Assembly: GCA_949292335.1 (NCBI GenBank) | Contig: CASEYY010000045.1 | Location: 1-32,476, forward strand | Source of the DNA: an uncultured Pseudomonadota bacterium | GTDB lineage: Bacteria; Pseudomonadota; Alphaproteobacteria; RF32; CAG-239 | Reading direction: 5' to 3' | Length of the DNA stretch: 32,476 bases | Shown: positions 15,702 to 22,636 of the stretch, one piece after another | Numbering within the stretch: position 1 is the stretch's first letter | Layout: the number at the start of each line of letters is the position of its first letter | The notes under the pieces: model-generated | Database searches by the model: none | What the model was told of the DNA's origin: nothing | What the model saw: the letters and a program-made list of their open reading frames with translations, nothing else | Program-made: the position numbers and the translations under genes

Positions 15702-16415
15702 TTAATCTCTGCTGATTAAATCTATGCTATTGAAAAGTACATTCTCCATATCAAGACCGGATTGATCTTCGACAACATCCAAAAATCCGGAAAACATAGT
15801 ATCAAACGGGTTGTTTTGATGTCCTAATCCATTATATGCTCTTCTTAAATCATCGGAATAATCACTTAAAAAGTTTTGAAATTTATTGTCGTAGCTCTCG
15901 GGTATCTTGTAACCTAGATTCCGCAAATGTTGAACCATCACATTCATATTGTGATTGTTAACTTCGGGAGCAAGCATCTCTTGGCCGTAAGCCGTACCAT
16001 AGGTCGTAACTTCTCCGGTATAATCAAGCTTGCCAAAGCTGCCGGAACCTCTCCATGCATCGCTATCACCCTCGGGGACTTTGTTCGGGCTTCGCGAAGC
16101 TCGCAACAAATTGCGTTTGGCGTTGGGATTGTTGTTTATGGTTTTTACCGTAACTCCGGTTTTGGCGTTACCGGCAGAATCTATGGCCGGAACAAAAACC
16201 GGAGCTTCGGCATCGGCATTTATGGCTTTATACTTGATGGAGGGAATATTTACGCGTCGCTCTTGATTGCGGCGAACTCTGGCTACCCCTCCGGAAGACG
16301 ACATCGCCGCATCAAAATCCGCCGTATCCCACGGACTGGCAGGAAGCTGAGCTAAGCTCTCCCCCGCCGCTAAAATACCTAAAGTTCCGAGACAAGCTAT
16401 CAACAATTTCCGCAT
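15702..16415 (-). CDS. Secreted protein of unknown function
   Basis: A 237-aa protein with a clear signal peptide (residues 1-22, GESLAQ) and no further membrane segment. The mature part has an asparagine-rich, probably extended N-terminal half. A more helical C-terminal half contains VMVQHLRNLGYKIPE and a DYSDDLRRAYNGLGHQ segment, about 100 residues that look folded. I do not recognise the family. It begins the trmJ-directed gene set and probably acts in the periplasm with the next gene product (inference from spacing of 9 bases). Confidence 0.72.
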   Translation of the reverse strand: MRKLLIACLGTLGILAAGESLAQLPASPWDTADFDAAMSSSGGVARVRRNQERRVNIPSIKYKAINADAEAPVFVPAIDSAGNAKTGVTVKTINNNPNAKRNLLRASRSPNKVPEGDSDAWRGSGSFGKLDYTGEVTTYGTAYGQEMLAPEVNNHNMNVMVQHLRNLGYKIPESYDNKFQNFLSDYSDDLRRAYNGLGHQNNPFDTMFSGFLDVVEDQSGLDMENVLFNSIDLISRD

Positions 16416-16497
16416 GGCACTATCCTCCGGACAATTATCCTATTAAATCAATATTATCATAAAACTGTCGTCGATTGTATTACAAAATTGTTATATT

Positions 16498-17160
16498 TTA
16501 CTTAATTTTTTTATTTTTAAGTTCCGCTATCTCTTTTTCCAGTTCTTTCAACTTCTTCTCCAAAGGATCAATGTCTTGTGCCGAAGCACCGTAGGCCATA
16601 AATTGGGGCTTTTGTTTTTTCTTCTTATCAACTACTCGGCCGGGGACGCCAACTACCGTCTGGTTGTCGGCAACATCTTTTAATATTACGGCATTGGCTC
16701 CGATTTTTACATTGCTCCCTATGATTATGGGGCCTAAAATTTTGGCACCGGCTCCTATAACTACATTGTCCTTTAGGGTCGGGTGCCTTTTTTGTACCTG
16801 CTTACCGCTCTCATCAAAAACCGTAGTCCCTCCAAGGGTTACTCCGTGATATATGGTCACATTGTTGCCGATTTCGGAAGTTTCACCAATAACAACTCCC
16901 ATACCGTGGTCAATAAAAAATCCACTGCCGATTTTTGCCGCCGGATGTATTTCAATTCCGGTAAGGAAACGCATGAATTGCGACAAAGTTCGGGCTGTCA
17001 GTCTAAAACCTTTGCACCATAGCCAATGATTGAGTCGATACGCGGTTACAGCATGAAACCCCGATGATAACAAAATGACTTGAAACTTACTTGATGTGGC
17101 TGGGTCGCGGGATATTACCGCCGATATGTCTTGAAGAATTATCTTGAATTTTGAAATCAT
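16498..17160 (-). CDS. cysE: Serine O-acetyltransferase
   Basis: A 220-aa left-handed beta-helix acetyltransferase of the short EpsC/CysE type. It makes O-acetylserine for cysteine synthesis. Visible features are [21 protein letters not shown] with the catalytic histidines, [20 protein letters not shown], and hexapeptide repeats up to [10 protein letters not shown]. The C-terminal 45 residues form a charged coiled coil ([19 protein letters not shown]) rather than the usual inhibitory tail, so feedback control by cysteine may differ. No cysK is nearby. Divergent from the alpha/beta hydrolase. Confidence 0.92.
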   Translation of the reverse strand: MISKFKIILQDISAVISRDPATSSKFQVILLSSGFHAVTAYRLNHWLWCKGFRLTARTLSQFMRFLTGIEIHPAAKIGSGFFIDHGMGVVIGETSEIGNNVTIYHGVTLGGTTVFDESGKQVQKRHPTLKDNVVIGAGAKILGPIIIGSNVKIGANAVILKDVADNQTVVGVPGRVVDKKKKQKPQFMAYGASAQDIDPLEKKLKELEKEIAELKNKKIK

Positions 17161-17251
17161 TTTGTGTTACATTCCTTCAAAAATTAACTTTTTGTAGAGA
17201 GTATAGTGTTATATTCGCTACAAAACAACTATCTTTTAGGTTAATAACATT

Positions 17252-18040
17252 ATGACAGAAGTACTTTTTAACGGGCATGCCGGCAGACTTGAAGGTCGTT
17301 ATCACCAAAGCGATAATCCTGCCGCTCCCATCGCTCTGATTTTACACCCGCATCCGCAATACGGCGGAACTATGAATAATAAGGTGGTCTACACCTTGTT
17401 CAGCGTATTTCAAAACTTGGGATTTTCGGTATTGAGATTTAACTTCCGCAGTGTCGGCCGCTCTCAAGGTGCATTTGAAGACGGTCCGGGAGAACTTTCC
17501 GACGCTACCGTCGCTTTGGATTGGCTGCAGACCATGAACCCCGAAGCCAGACAATGCTGGATTGCCGGATATTCTTTCGGTGCGTGGATTGGTTTGCAAC
17601 TTCTGATGCGGCGTCCCGATATTAATAATTTTATTGCCGTTTCTCCTCCGGCAAATGAAAAAGATTTTTCTTTCTTGGCTCCTTGCCCGACCTCTGGACT
17701 AATAACCCAAGGTTATGCAGATGAAATTGTTACCCCGTCAAGCGTTGCTTCAATGGTCAAAAAACTTAATACGCAACGCAATGTTTCGGTTGACTTTGCA
17801 ATGGTTGAAGGGGCTGACCATATGTATAATAACCATTTGGTCGACCTGTATAAAATTGCCGGACACTATATTATCGACGCCATGAAACGCAAAGCTCCGA
17901 CTCGGAAAAAACGCGGCAGACGCAGAAAATCCGAGATTGAGAACGAGGATGAGGTCTTATTGCTGGAAACAGAAGTCGAAAATGATAACGATGACTTTGA
18001 TGAAACCGACAATAACGATGATTTCGATGATGAAGAATAG
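17252..18040 (+). CDS. Alpha/beta hydrolase with charged C-terminal tail
   Basis: A 262-aa cytosolic protein. The hydrolase core (about 1-212) has HPHPQYGGTMNNKVV, FNFRSVGRSQG and the nucleophile elbow AGYSFGAWIG. The histidine near EGADHMYNN completes a plausible triad. This subfamily is widespread in proteobacteria without a fixed substrate. The last 50 residues are unusual: a basic stretch (KRKAPTRKKRGRRRK) followed by an acidic, Asp/Asn-rich end (DDFDETDNNDDFDDEE). Such tails suggest binding to nucleic acid or a basic partner, but this is inference. Followed by a strong terminator. Confidence 0.88.
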   Translation: MTEVLFNGHAGRLEGRYHQSDNPAAPIALILHPHPQYGGTMNNKVVYTLFSVFQNLGFSVLRFNFRSVGRSQGAFEDGPGELSDATVALDWLQTMNPEARQCWIAGYSFGAWIGLQLLMRRPDINNFIAVSPPANEKDFSFLAPCPTSGLITQGYADEIVTPSSVASMVKKLNTQRNVSVDFAMVEGADHMYNNHLVDLYKIAGHYIIDAMKRKAPTRKKRGRRRKSEIENEDEVLLLETEVENDNDDFDETDNNDDFDDEE

Positions 18041-18042
18041 GG

Positions 18043-18067
18043 AAAGCCCGCGAACACCGCGGGCTTT
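18043..18067. terminator. Bidirectional terminator between hydrolase and RHH genes
   Basis: AAAGCCCGCG (18043-18052) pairs perfectly with CGCGGGCTTT (18058-18067), loop AACAC, followed by TTTTTA on the plus strand. It lies between the convergent hydrolase and RHH genes. Confidence 0.9.
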
Positions 18068-18274
18068 TTATTGGTTTTTAAGCTCTTTCAAAATGTAAAT
18101 CCTGATTGCACTGGAAAGATTGGATACCTTTTTGTTGCTGTCAATCTCGGTGACTAGCTCATTAACGCTTTTGTGCTTTATCAATGCTATCCTTTTAAGC
18201 TCATGCAAAAACTCATCTTCAAGGCAAATACTGGTTGAGTGTCTGCCGGCAATTACTACCGATATTTTTTTCAT
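18068..18274 (-). CDS. Ribbon-helix-helix protein (RHH_4 family)
   Basis: A 68-aa protein with the RHH_4 pattern: beta strand HSTSICLEDEFLHELKRIA, helix KSVNELVTEID, and the closing NLSSAIRIYILKEL. Such proteins are small DNA-binding regulators common in alphaproteobacteria, often next to sspB. Its ATG overlaps the sspB stop codon (ATGA, 18271-18274), so the two are translationally coupled. Target unknown. Confidence 0.88.
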   Translation of the reverse strand: MKKISVVIAGRHSTSICLEDEFLHELKRIALIKHKSVNELVTEIDSNKKVSNLSSAIRIYILKELKNQ

Positions 18275-18735
18275 TTACTTTTTCTCAAAGAATCTATGGA
18301 AACAACTTCGGCCGAACCGCCGGATACTTTTTTGGTATCTTCGGCTGAGGCAGTTTGTTTGTTCATTTCGTCGCTGCTCTCTTCCATATGGCCAAAACTT
18401 AGGGCAAAACGAGCATACGGGTCGGCAAAATAGGTTATGGCTTCATAAGGAATTCTTAAGGTTTGCGGAACTCCGCCAAAGCTTAAATCAACTTCAAAAT
18501 ACTCCTCCGACAACATCAGATTGGCAAATTGGTGCTGCAAAACGATGGTCATATTCTCCGGATATTGGCTCAGCAAGTCTGAGCTCATCCTGACATCGGG
18601 GTGATTGGTCTTGAACGATATATAAAAATGGTTCTCCCCGGGAAGCCCTTCGTCTGCGGCTATTTTCAATGCTTCGATTACCACATGCTTGAGCGATAAT
18701 TCTACCAGTTTATCGTAATTTATGCCATCGTTCAT
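18271..18735 (-). CDS. sspB: ClpXP adaptor SspB
   Basis: A 154-aa alphaproteobacterial SspB. The folded N-terminal domain (about 1-110) has GINYDKLVELSLKHVVIEAL, ISFKTNHPDV, LQHQFANL and IPYEAITYFADPYARFALSF. The variable linker ends in a short basic tail (IDSLRKSK) that would dock on ClpX. It binds ssrA-tagged proteins and hands them to ClpXP. I place the start at ATG 18735 because GGAG lies 7 bases upstream; the longer reading from 18792 begins inside the tmRNA. Its gene follows the tmRNA gene by only about 20 bases, an unusually direct pairing of tag and adaptor. Confidence 0.93.
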   Translation of the reverse strand: MNDGINYDKLVELSLKHVVIEALKIAADEGLPGENHFYISFKTNHPDVRMSSDLLSQYPENMTIVLQHQFANLMLSEEYFEVDLSFGGVPQTLRIPYEAITYFADPYARFALSFGHMEESSDEMNKQTASAEDTKKVSGGSAEVVSIDSLRKSK

Positions 18736-18752
18736 AAAATTTCTCCGTAAAA

Positions 18753-18769
18753 AACAGGGCTTTCCTGTT
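18753..18769 (-). terminator. Terminator or attenuator at the tmRNA-sspB junction
   Basis: On the minus strand AACAGG-AAAGC-CCTGTT is followed by T residues, ending 18 bases before the sspB start. An alternative pairing, GGGCTT (about 18783-18778) with AAGCCC, uses overlapping bases and would compete with it. Confidence 0.6.
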
Positions 18770-19069
18770 GCTAGGTAAGCCCCAAACCCCACTTAAAGCA
18801 CTCCATGGCCTTAAGAATTTATTGTGTTGCAACTACCAATTAGGCAGCGATAGCAACAGGAGCTACGTTATTATCGTTAGCATTCATTTTAATTTGAACC
18901 GATAACGGTGGTATCTAACCGAACACAGCCTACCCATCTTTACTATACCCTGTCAAACCTGTATCGCCCCCTCAAAAAAAGTATTGGTGGAGGCGCCGGG
19001 TACCGCCCCCGGGTCCAAAGCATCTATTTCATAGAGCCTCTAGTGTCATAGTCGGTAAAACCGACATTT
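18753..19069 (-). ncRNA. ssrA: Circularly permuted (two-piece) tmRNA
   Basis: On the minus strand the acceptor part comes first and ends GGCGCCTCCACCA (CCA at 18987-18985). A 13-base spacer follows (18984-18972), then the coding part starts GGGGGCGATACAGG at 18971. The first seven bases GGGGGCG pair with CGCCTCC of the acceptor part, so excision of the spacer restores the tRNA-like end. The tag ORF reads ANDNNVAPVAIAA then TAA (18881-18840), a typical alphaproteobacterial tag. It rescues stalled ribosomes with SmpB. The T-arm stem CCGGG/CCCGG has a loop GGCGGTA instead of TTCRANY. Ends are approximate; the order of parts is the alphaproteobacterial permuted form. Confidence 0.93.
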
Positions 19070-19075
19070 AGTAAT

Positions 19076-19104
19076 ATAATACCTCTACAGCGAAAAAGCA
19101 ACAA
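19076..19104 (-). promoter_or_regulatory. Candidate tmRNA promoter
   Basis: On the minus strand TTGTTG (19104-19099) and TATTAT (19081-19076) are separated by exactly 17 bases. Transcription would start near 19069, just before the acceptor part. Confidence 0.6.
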
Positions 19105-19197
19105 AAATTCTTATCTCTTCTTTGTGGAAAAACAACTTTTGCAATATTTATTTTTAACTTTGTTATATGATTAAAAAAAATTTGGGAGTCTTTTACC

Positions 19198-19758
19198 ATG
19201 ACTAAAATTGCAATCTGGTGTCGCCATGAGGGTGACAATATCATCGGAATCGGGGAAAATATTCCTTGGCATGTATCTTCCGATTTTAAGCGGTTTCGCC
19301 GCATAACCGAGAATATGAGTATTGTTTGCGGACAAACTACTTATGAAAGCTTTCCTAACCGCACTTTGCCGAATCGCAAGATTTATGTGTTGACTTTTGA
19401 TGAACATTATGAAGTTTCGGATAAAAAAAATCATTTTGTGATTAATGATGCAAACGAGCTGAGAGATTTGGAAGAACCGTTGTATATTTGCGGCGGAGCC
19501 AGCATATATAAACTATTTATGAAAAGAATGCCGCCGGAGATTGTGGTTGACAGTTGCTATAAGGGAGAGCTTAATCCCGAACTTAAAGGACAACCGGTTG
19601 ACATAACCGAGTGTATGGAAAGAATTAAAAAAGATTACTGGCAAATTTCGCCGGATTATGATGAAGACAACATCGTAACGACCATCAAAATTAAAAAAGG
19701 CGAATTTATTCCGCAAGAGATATTAAAACATATTACTTTTGCTATTATTAATCGTTAA
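19198..19758 (+). CDS. folA: Dihydrofolate reductase
   Basis: A 186-aa enzyme reducing dihydrofolate with NADPH. Signature segments are [18 protein letters not shown], with D29 as the likely catalytic acid, then [22 protein letters not shown] and the NADPH-binding [13 protein letters not shown]. It is slightly longer than the usual 160-170 aa owing to a C-terminal extension. GGGAG lies 9 bases before ATG 19198. It is followed by thyA after 13 bases, the reverse of the commoner thyA-folA order. Confidence 0.94.
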   Translation: MTKIAIWCRHEGDNIIGIGENIPWHVSSDFKRFRRITENMSIVCGQTTYESFPNRTLPNRKIYVLTFDEHYEVSDKKNHFVINDANELRDLEEPLYICGGASIYKLFMKRMPPEIVVDSCYKGELNPELKGQPVDITECMERIKKDYWQISPDYDEDNIVTTIKIKKGEFIPQEILKHITFAIINR

Positions 19759-19771
19759 AAAAGGAGTTGTT

Positions 19772-20560
19772 ATGAAACAGTATTTAGATTTGTTGCAAGA
19801 CATTTTAGACAACGGACAAGATGCCAACAACCGCACCGGTATCTACGCCAGAAAAGTTTTCGGAAGGCAAATGCGGTTTGATTTGAGTAAAGGATTTCCT
19901 TTGGTTACAACCAAAAAAGTTTATTTGCGTGCCATAATTCACGAATTGATATGGTTGTTGTCGGGCAATACCAACATAAAATATTTGCATGACAATAATG
20001 TTACAATCTGGGATGAATGGGCAGATGAAAACGGTGATTTGGGACCAGTTTACGGACATCAGTGGAGGAACTTTAATTCGCAAGGGATTGATCAAATCAA
20101 AGATGTAATCGAGCGGATAAAGAAAAATCCGCAAGATCGCAGGTTGATTGTTACGGCGTGGAATCCGGCTCAAATTGATGAAATGGCCTTGCCTCCTTGT
20201 CACTGTTTCTTTCAGTTTGATGTGACACCGGATGGCAAGCTTAACTGCCAATTATATCAGAGAAGTTGCGATATGTTCTTGGGCGTGCCTTTTAATATTG
20301 CTTCTTATGCTTTATTAACCATGATGATTGCTCAGGTTTGCGGACTTAAAGCCGGAGAATTTGTGCATACCTTAGGCAATGCTCATATTTACTCAAATCA
20401 CTTTGAGCAAGTAAAATTGCAACTGTCGCGTAAGCCCTATCCGTTGTCGGAAATGAAAATTAATCCTAATGTCAAAAACATTGATGATTTTAGGTTTGAA
20501 GACTTTGAGCTGGTCAACTATCAGTGCCATCCGACCATTAAAGGTGATGTGGCTGTTTAG
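19772..20560 (+). CDS. thyA: Thymidylate synthase
   Basis: A 262-aa enzyme converting dUMP to dTMP with methylene-tetrahydrofolate, producing dihydrofolate for the adjacent reductase. The catalytic cysteine is C143 in [11 protein letters not shown]. Other conserved parts are [36 protein letters not shown] and [10 protein letters not shown]. Length matches E. coli ThyA (264). ATG 19772 follows AAGGAG at 6 bases, which decides against the upstream ATG at 19739 inside folA. Ends at a strong terminator. Confidence 0.97.
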   Translation: MKQYLDLLQDILDNGQDANNRTGIYARKVFGRQMRFDLSKGFPLVTTKKVYLRAIIHELIWLLSGNTNIKYLHDNNVTIWDEWADENGDLGPVYGHQWRNFNSQGIDQIKDVIERIKKNPQDRRLIVTAWNPAQIDEMALPPCHCFFQFDVTPDGKLNCQLYQRSCDMFLGVPFNIASYALLTMMIAQVCGLKAGEFVHTLGNAHIYSNHFEQVKLQLSRKPYPLSEMKINPNVKNIDDFRFEDFELVNYQCHPTIKGDVAV

Positions 20561-20584
20561 AAATCAGTGAAAAGGAAACTCCTT

Positions 20585-20622
20585 AACAAGTGGCAACTTT
20601 TGCGGTTGTCACTTGTTTTTTT
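20585..20622 (+). terminator. Terminator of folA-thyA
   Basis: AACAAGTGGCAAC (20585-20597) pairs with GTTGTCACTTGTT (20605-20617) with one G-U pair, followed by a T-run. Confidence 0.9.
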
Positions 20623-20735
20623 ATAGAATGAAAGCCGGTGCTCTTATCACAAGAGGGCCGGCTTTACTCAATGACAAAAGCTTCTTAGAAAAGGTAAGTT
20701 ATGCTTCACAGCAAGAGGCCTCACCTTTTTTTGAA
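20623..20735 (+). other. Gene-free stretch with two hairpins, possible small RNA
   Basis: A nested hairpin AAAGCCGG/CCGGCTTT with inner CTCTT/AAGAG spans 20631-20665. It is followed by a terminator-like structure AAAAGGT (20689-20695) with ACCTTTT and a T-run ending near 20732, which encloses a TGCT-TCAC-AGCA hairpin. Two ordered hairpins ending in a terminator resemble an independent small RNA. I see no convincing promoter. Confidence 0.35.
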
Positions 20736-20830
20736 AACGGAGAGAAATCGGGGTCGGTGTACTTCGGTACTTCGACTTTCCTAAGGTAGAAATATTCCGT
20801 GACGCACGCCCGAAATGATTTCCCTCCGTT
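20736..20830. repeat. Structured repeat, copy 1 (63-nt core within a 14-bp stem)
   Basis: The outer stem AACGGAGAGAAATC (20736-20749) pairs with GATTTCCCTCCGTT (20817-20830) with one mismatch. The core (20750-20812) contains a hairpin GTCGG-U-GUAC-UUCG-GUAC-U-UCGAC and a conserved CCTAAGGTAG segment. A second short hairpin is CGTG-ACG-CACG. The core begins GGGG and ends CCCG, so it can close on itself. The core recurs at 20856-20917. Confidence 0.85.
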
Positions 20831-20841
20831 ATATTGTTAAA

Positions 20842-20936
20842 TTAAGAGAAGGTGTGGGGTCGGTGTACTTCGGTACTTCGACTTCCTAAGGTAGAAATAT
20901 TCCGTGACGCACGCCCGTAATAACACCTTCTCTTAA
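20842..20936. repeat. Structured repeat, copy 2 (62-nt core within a 14-bp stem)
   Basis: The core at 20856-20917 is identical to copy 1 apart from one missing T. The outer stem is unrelated in sequence but perfectly complementary: TTAAGAGAAGGTGT (20842-20855) with ACACCTTCTCTTAA (20923-20936). Conserved core plus changed but still paired flanks is the signature of selection on structure or of insertion into palindromic sites. Confidence 0.85.
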
Positions 20937-21066
20937 AAATAATTTCTAAAAAATATCCAATCATGATTTTGTACTAGCAGTTATTTTTATCATTGTCAAT
21001 ACTTTTTGGGTAAATTTGTCTTTTTTTGTGTGAACTGTTACAACGAACAATTTTAAAATAAAAAAA

Positions 21067-21110
21067 CCGAGAGGTTTGAGTATCTAAAAAAAAGATAAAC
21101 AACCTCTCGG
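21067..21110 (-). terminator. Long hairpin terminator on the minus strand
   Basis: CCGAGAGGTT (21067-21076) pairs with AACCTCTCGG (21101-21110), with an inner TATCT/AGATA stem. On the minus strand it is followed by TTTTTTTATTTT. It lies 270 bases beyond the DEAD-like gene, so it may end that transcript or a separate small RNA. Confidence 0.75.
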
Positions 21111-21228
21111 AACGTAACATGTGAATCAACCACAAAAGGGGGCTATCACAGCAGCCTTTCATAGTTTTTAATCATTAAAACTTAGGATGTTTTTGCAAAA
21201 CCCCTTGTTTTTTTGTGTTTTTCATGGA

Positions 21229-21276
21229 CGGCAACTTTGCTGGACTGATTGCAAATATAAACAAATCAGGTCGCCG
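21229..21276 (-). other. Candidate structured RNA element downstream of the DEAD-like gene
   Basis: On the minus strand CGGCGAC (21276-21270) pairs with GTTGCCG (21235-21229) using a G-U pair that is a mismatch on the plus strand. It encloses CTGATT/AATCAG with a 13-base loop. The rest of 21111-21383 shows no ORF or other feature I can support. Confidence 0.35.
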
Positions 21277-21383
21277 CGTGTTTATTATTATGGAACATAT
21301 ATAATTAGCATAAATAATCTTTATTGGGTTGTTGGTGTAATCTACTTTTTATAAACTGTCAACCTTTTTTGTATGACACAAGC

Positions 21384-22166
21384 CTAAACCGCCTCGTCTT
21401 CTTTGGCAATTATTCCTTTTTTCAAAATGAACTCCGGTGTTTTGCCATTAAAAGAATTAAACTTCTTACTTAGGGATACTGCTTCCTCGTCAAGCTGCTC
21501 ATTAACACAGACACTGGGCTTTTTTTCTTTTCCTTTGACTGCCGAGATATCCGCTTCCTGCTCTTTGGTCTTGTCTACCTTTATCTCTTCGGGAGTTTTT
21601 AGTATCTTTGACAAAACATCTTGAGTTTCTTTGGAGCGACGATTGGTATATACAATGTTCTGCTTTTCTGCCGGCAACATAACCAAAACTTTTTCTAAAT
21701 TTTCTAACTGCTTGTTCTTTTTTATCAAGTTGATATCATCAACCACCAAAATGTCTACTTTGGATAAGTCAACCTTCAAATTTTCGGCAGCATCCAACAA
21801 TAAATCCGGTGCACCGATGATGACATTGGTCTCATCATCTAAGGTCTCATCTCCGTTGGAAATGGCTGCACCGTTAATCTCGTGATATTTGTTAAAAACT
21901 GCCAAGCAATCGGAGGTCTTCACCGCCATTTGCGAGTTGGCCGTAATTATTAATATGTTTTTGGCTCTTTTGCCGTTGATTATATCCAACAAGGGTAAAA
22001 CATACGACATGGTCTTGCCGCAACGCGTGGGAGCGATGGTAAATATATCCCTGCCCTCCAAAATTGCCGGTATCACATCGGCCTGCACGGTTGTGGGTTC
22101 GGAAATTCCAAACTCATCAATCGCTTTTATGGTTTCTTCACTTAATCCTAATTCCGAAAACTTCAT
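21384..22166 (-). CDS. Degenerate single-domain DEAD-box-like protein
   Basis: A 260-aa protein derived from a DEAD-box RNA helicase but containing only the first RecA domain. The opening MKFSELGLSEETIKAIDEFG and PTTVQADVIPAILEGRD match the Q-motif region. The P-loop is altered to APTRCGKT (usual AQTGTGKT), motif II is VVDDINLI instead of VLDEAD, the PTRELA motif is TANSQMA, and SAT is replaced by YTN. The second RecA domain is absent; residues about 190-260 are a charged tail. It probably lacks normal helicase activity and may be a binding or regulatory protein (inference). It follows the cupin gene by 11 bases on the same strand. Confidence 0.82.
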   Translation of the reverse strand: MKFSELGLSEETIKAIDEFGISEPTTVQADVIPAILEGRDIFTIAPTRCGKTMSYVLPLLDIINGKRAKNILIITANSQMAVKTSDCLAVFNKYHEINGAAISNGDETLDDETNVIIGAPDLLLDAAENLKVDLSKVDILVVDDINLIKKNKQLENLEKVLVMLPAEKQNIVYTNRRSKETQDVLSKILKTPEEIKVDKTKEQEADISAVKGKEKKPSVCVNEQLDEEAVSLSKKFNSFNGKTPEFILKKGIIAKEDEAV

Positions 22167-22177
22167 TTTTTTAACCC

Positions 22178-22540
22178 TTAAATTCTGCCATATTTATCTT
22201 CAAATCTGACAATATCGTTTTCATCTAGCTCTTCTCCGGTTTGAATCTCAATAAAAACAACATTCTCTTTACCGTCATTGCGAATCCGGTGCTTTACTTC
22301 GACCGGAATGTAAACCGCATCATCAGCTCTTTTTATCAACTCTTGCTCTCCTAATGTAACAACCGCCTCGCCGGCGACAATTATCCAATGCTCGGAACGA
22401 TGGTGGTGTAACTGTAGCGACAATGTGCTGCCGGGAGTGACCGTTATCTTCTTAACACAATAGTTGTAAGAACTTTCCAACACTTCCCATCGGCCCCACG
22501 GACGCTCGTCAGAATCTCCTCTTTTGTATGTCGTAGCCAT
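22178..22540 (-). CDS. Cupin-type mannose-6-phosphate isomerase
   Basis: A 120-aa single-domain cupin matching the C-terminal isomerase domain of the bifunctional AlgA/ManC enzymes. Conserved parts are ERPWGRWEVLE, the metal site LSLQLHHHRSEHWIIVAGEA, VYIPVEVKHRIRN and the ending ENDIVRFEDKYGR. It likely interconverts mannose-6-phosphate and fructose-6-phosphate, although free-standing copies may act on other sugars. It precedes the DEAD-like gene by 11 bases and is divergent from ptsP. Confidence 0.85.
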   Translation of the reverse strand: MATTYKRGDSDERPWGRWEVLESSYNYCVKKITVTPGSTLSLQLHHHRSEHWIIVAGEAVVTLGEQELIKRADDAVYIPVEVKHRIRNDGKENVVFIEIQTGEELDENDIVRFEDKYGRI

Positions 22541-22636
22541 TATTTATCCTTTAATAAACTTTGTTTTTCTCTTGATGAATACGAATATAGAGAATATAAG
22601 TAAAAACGCAAGGTAAAAAATAAAAATGGTGGAATT

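Noticed and set aside
20776-20800. Resemblance of TCCTAAGGTAG and the following ATTCC to a conserved 23S rRNA segment
   Set aside because: Only a short stretch matches and the surrounding structure differs; chance cannot be excluded without a search.
20736-20936. CRISPR-like array from the two near-identical cores
   Set aside because: Only two units, the repeat is too long, the interval is mostly paired stem sequence, and no cas gene is present.
20974-21162. Minus-strand ORF of 62 codons downstream of the DEAD-like gene
   Set aside because: It passes through the terminator hairpin at 21067-21110, and has no ribosome-binding site or domain.
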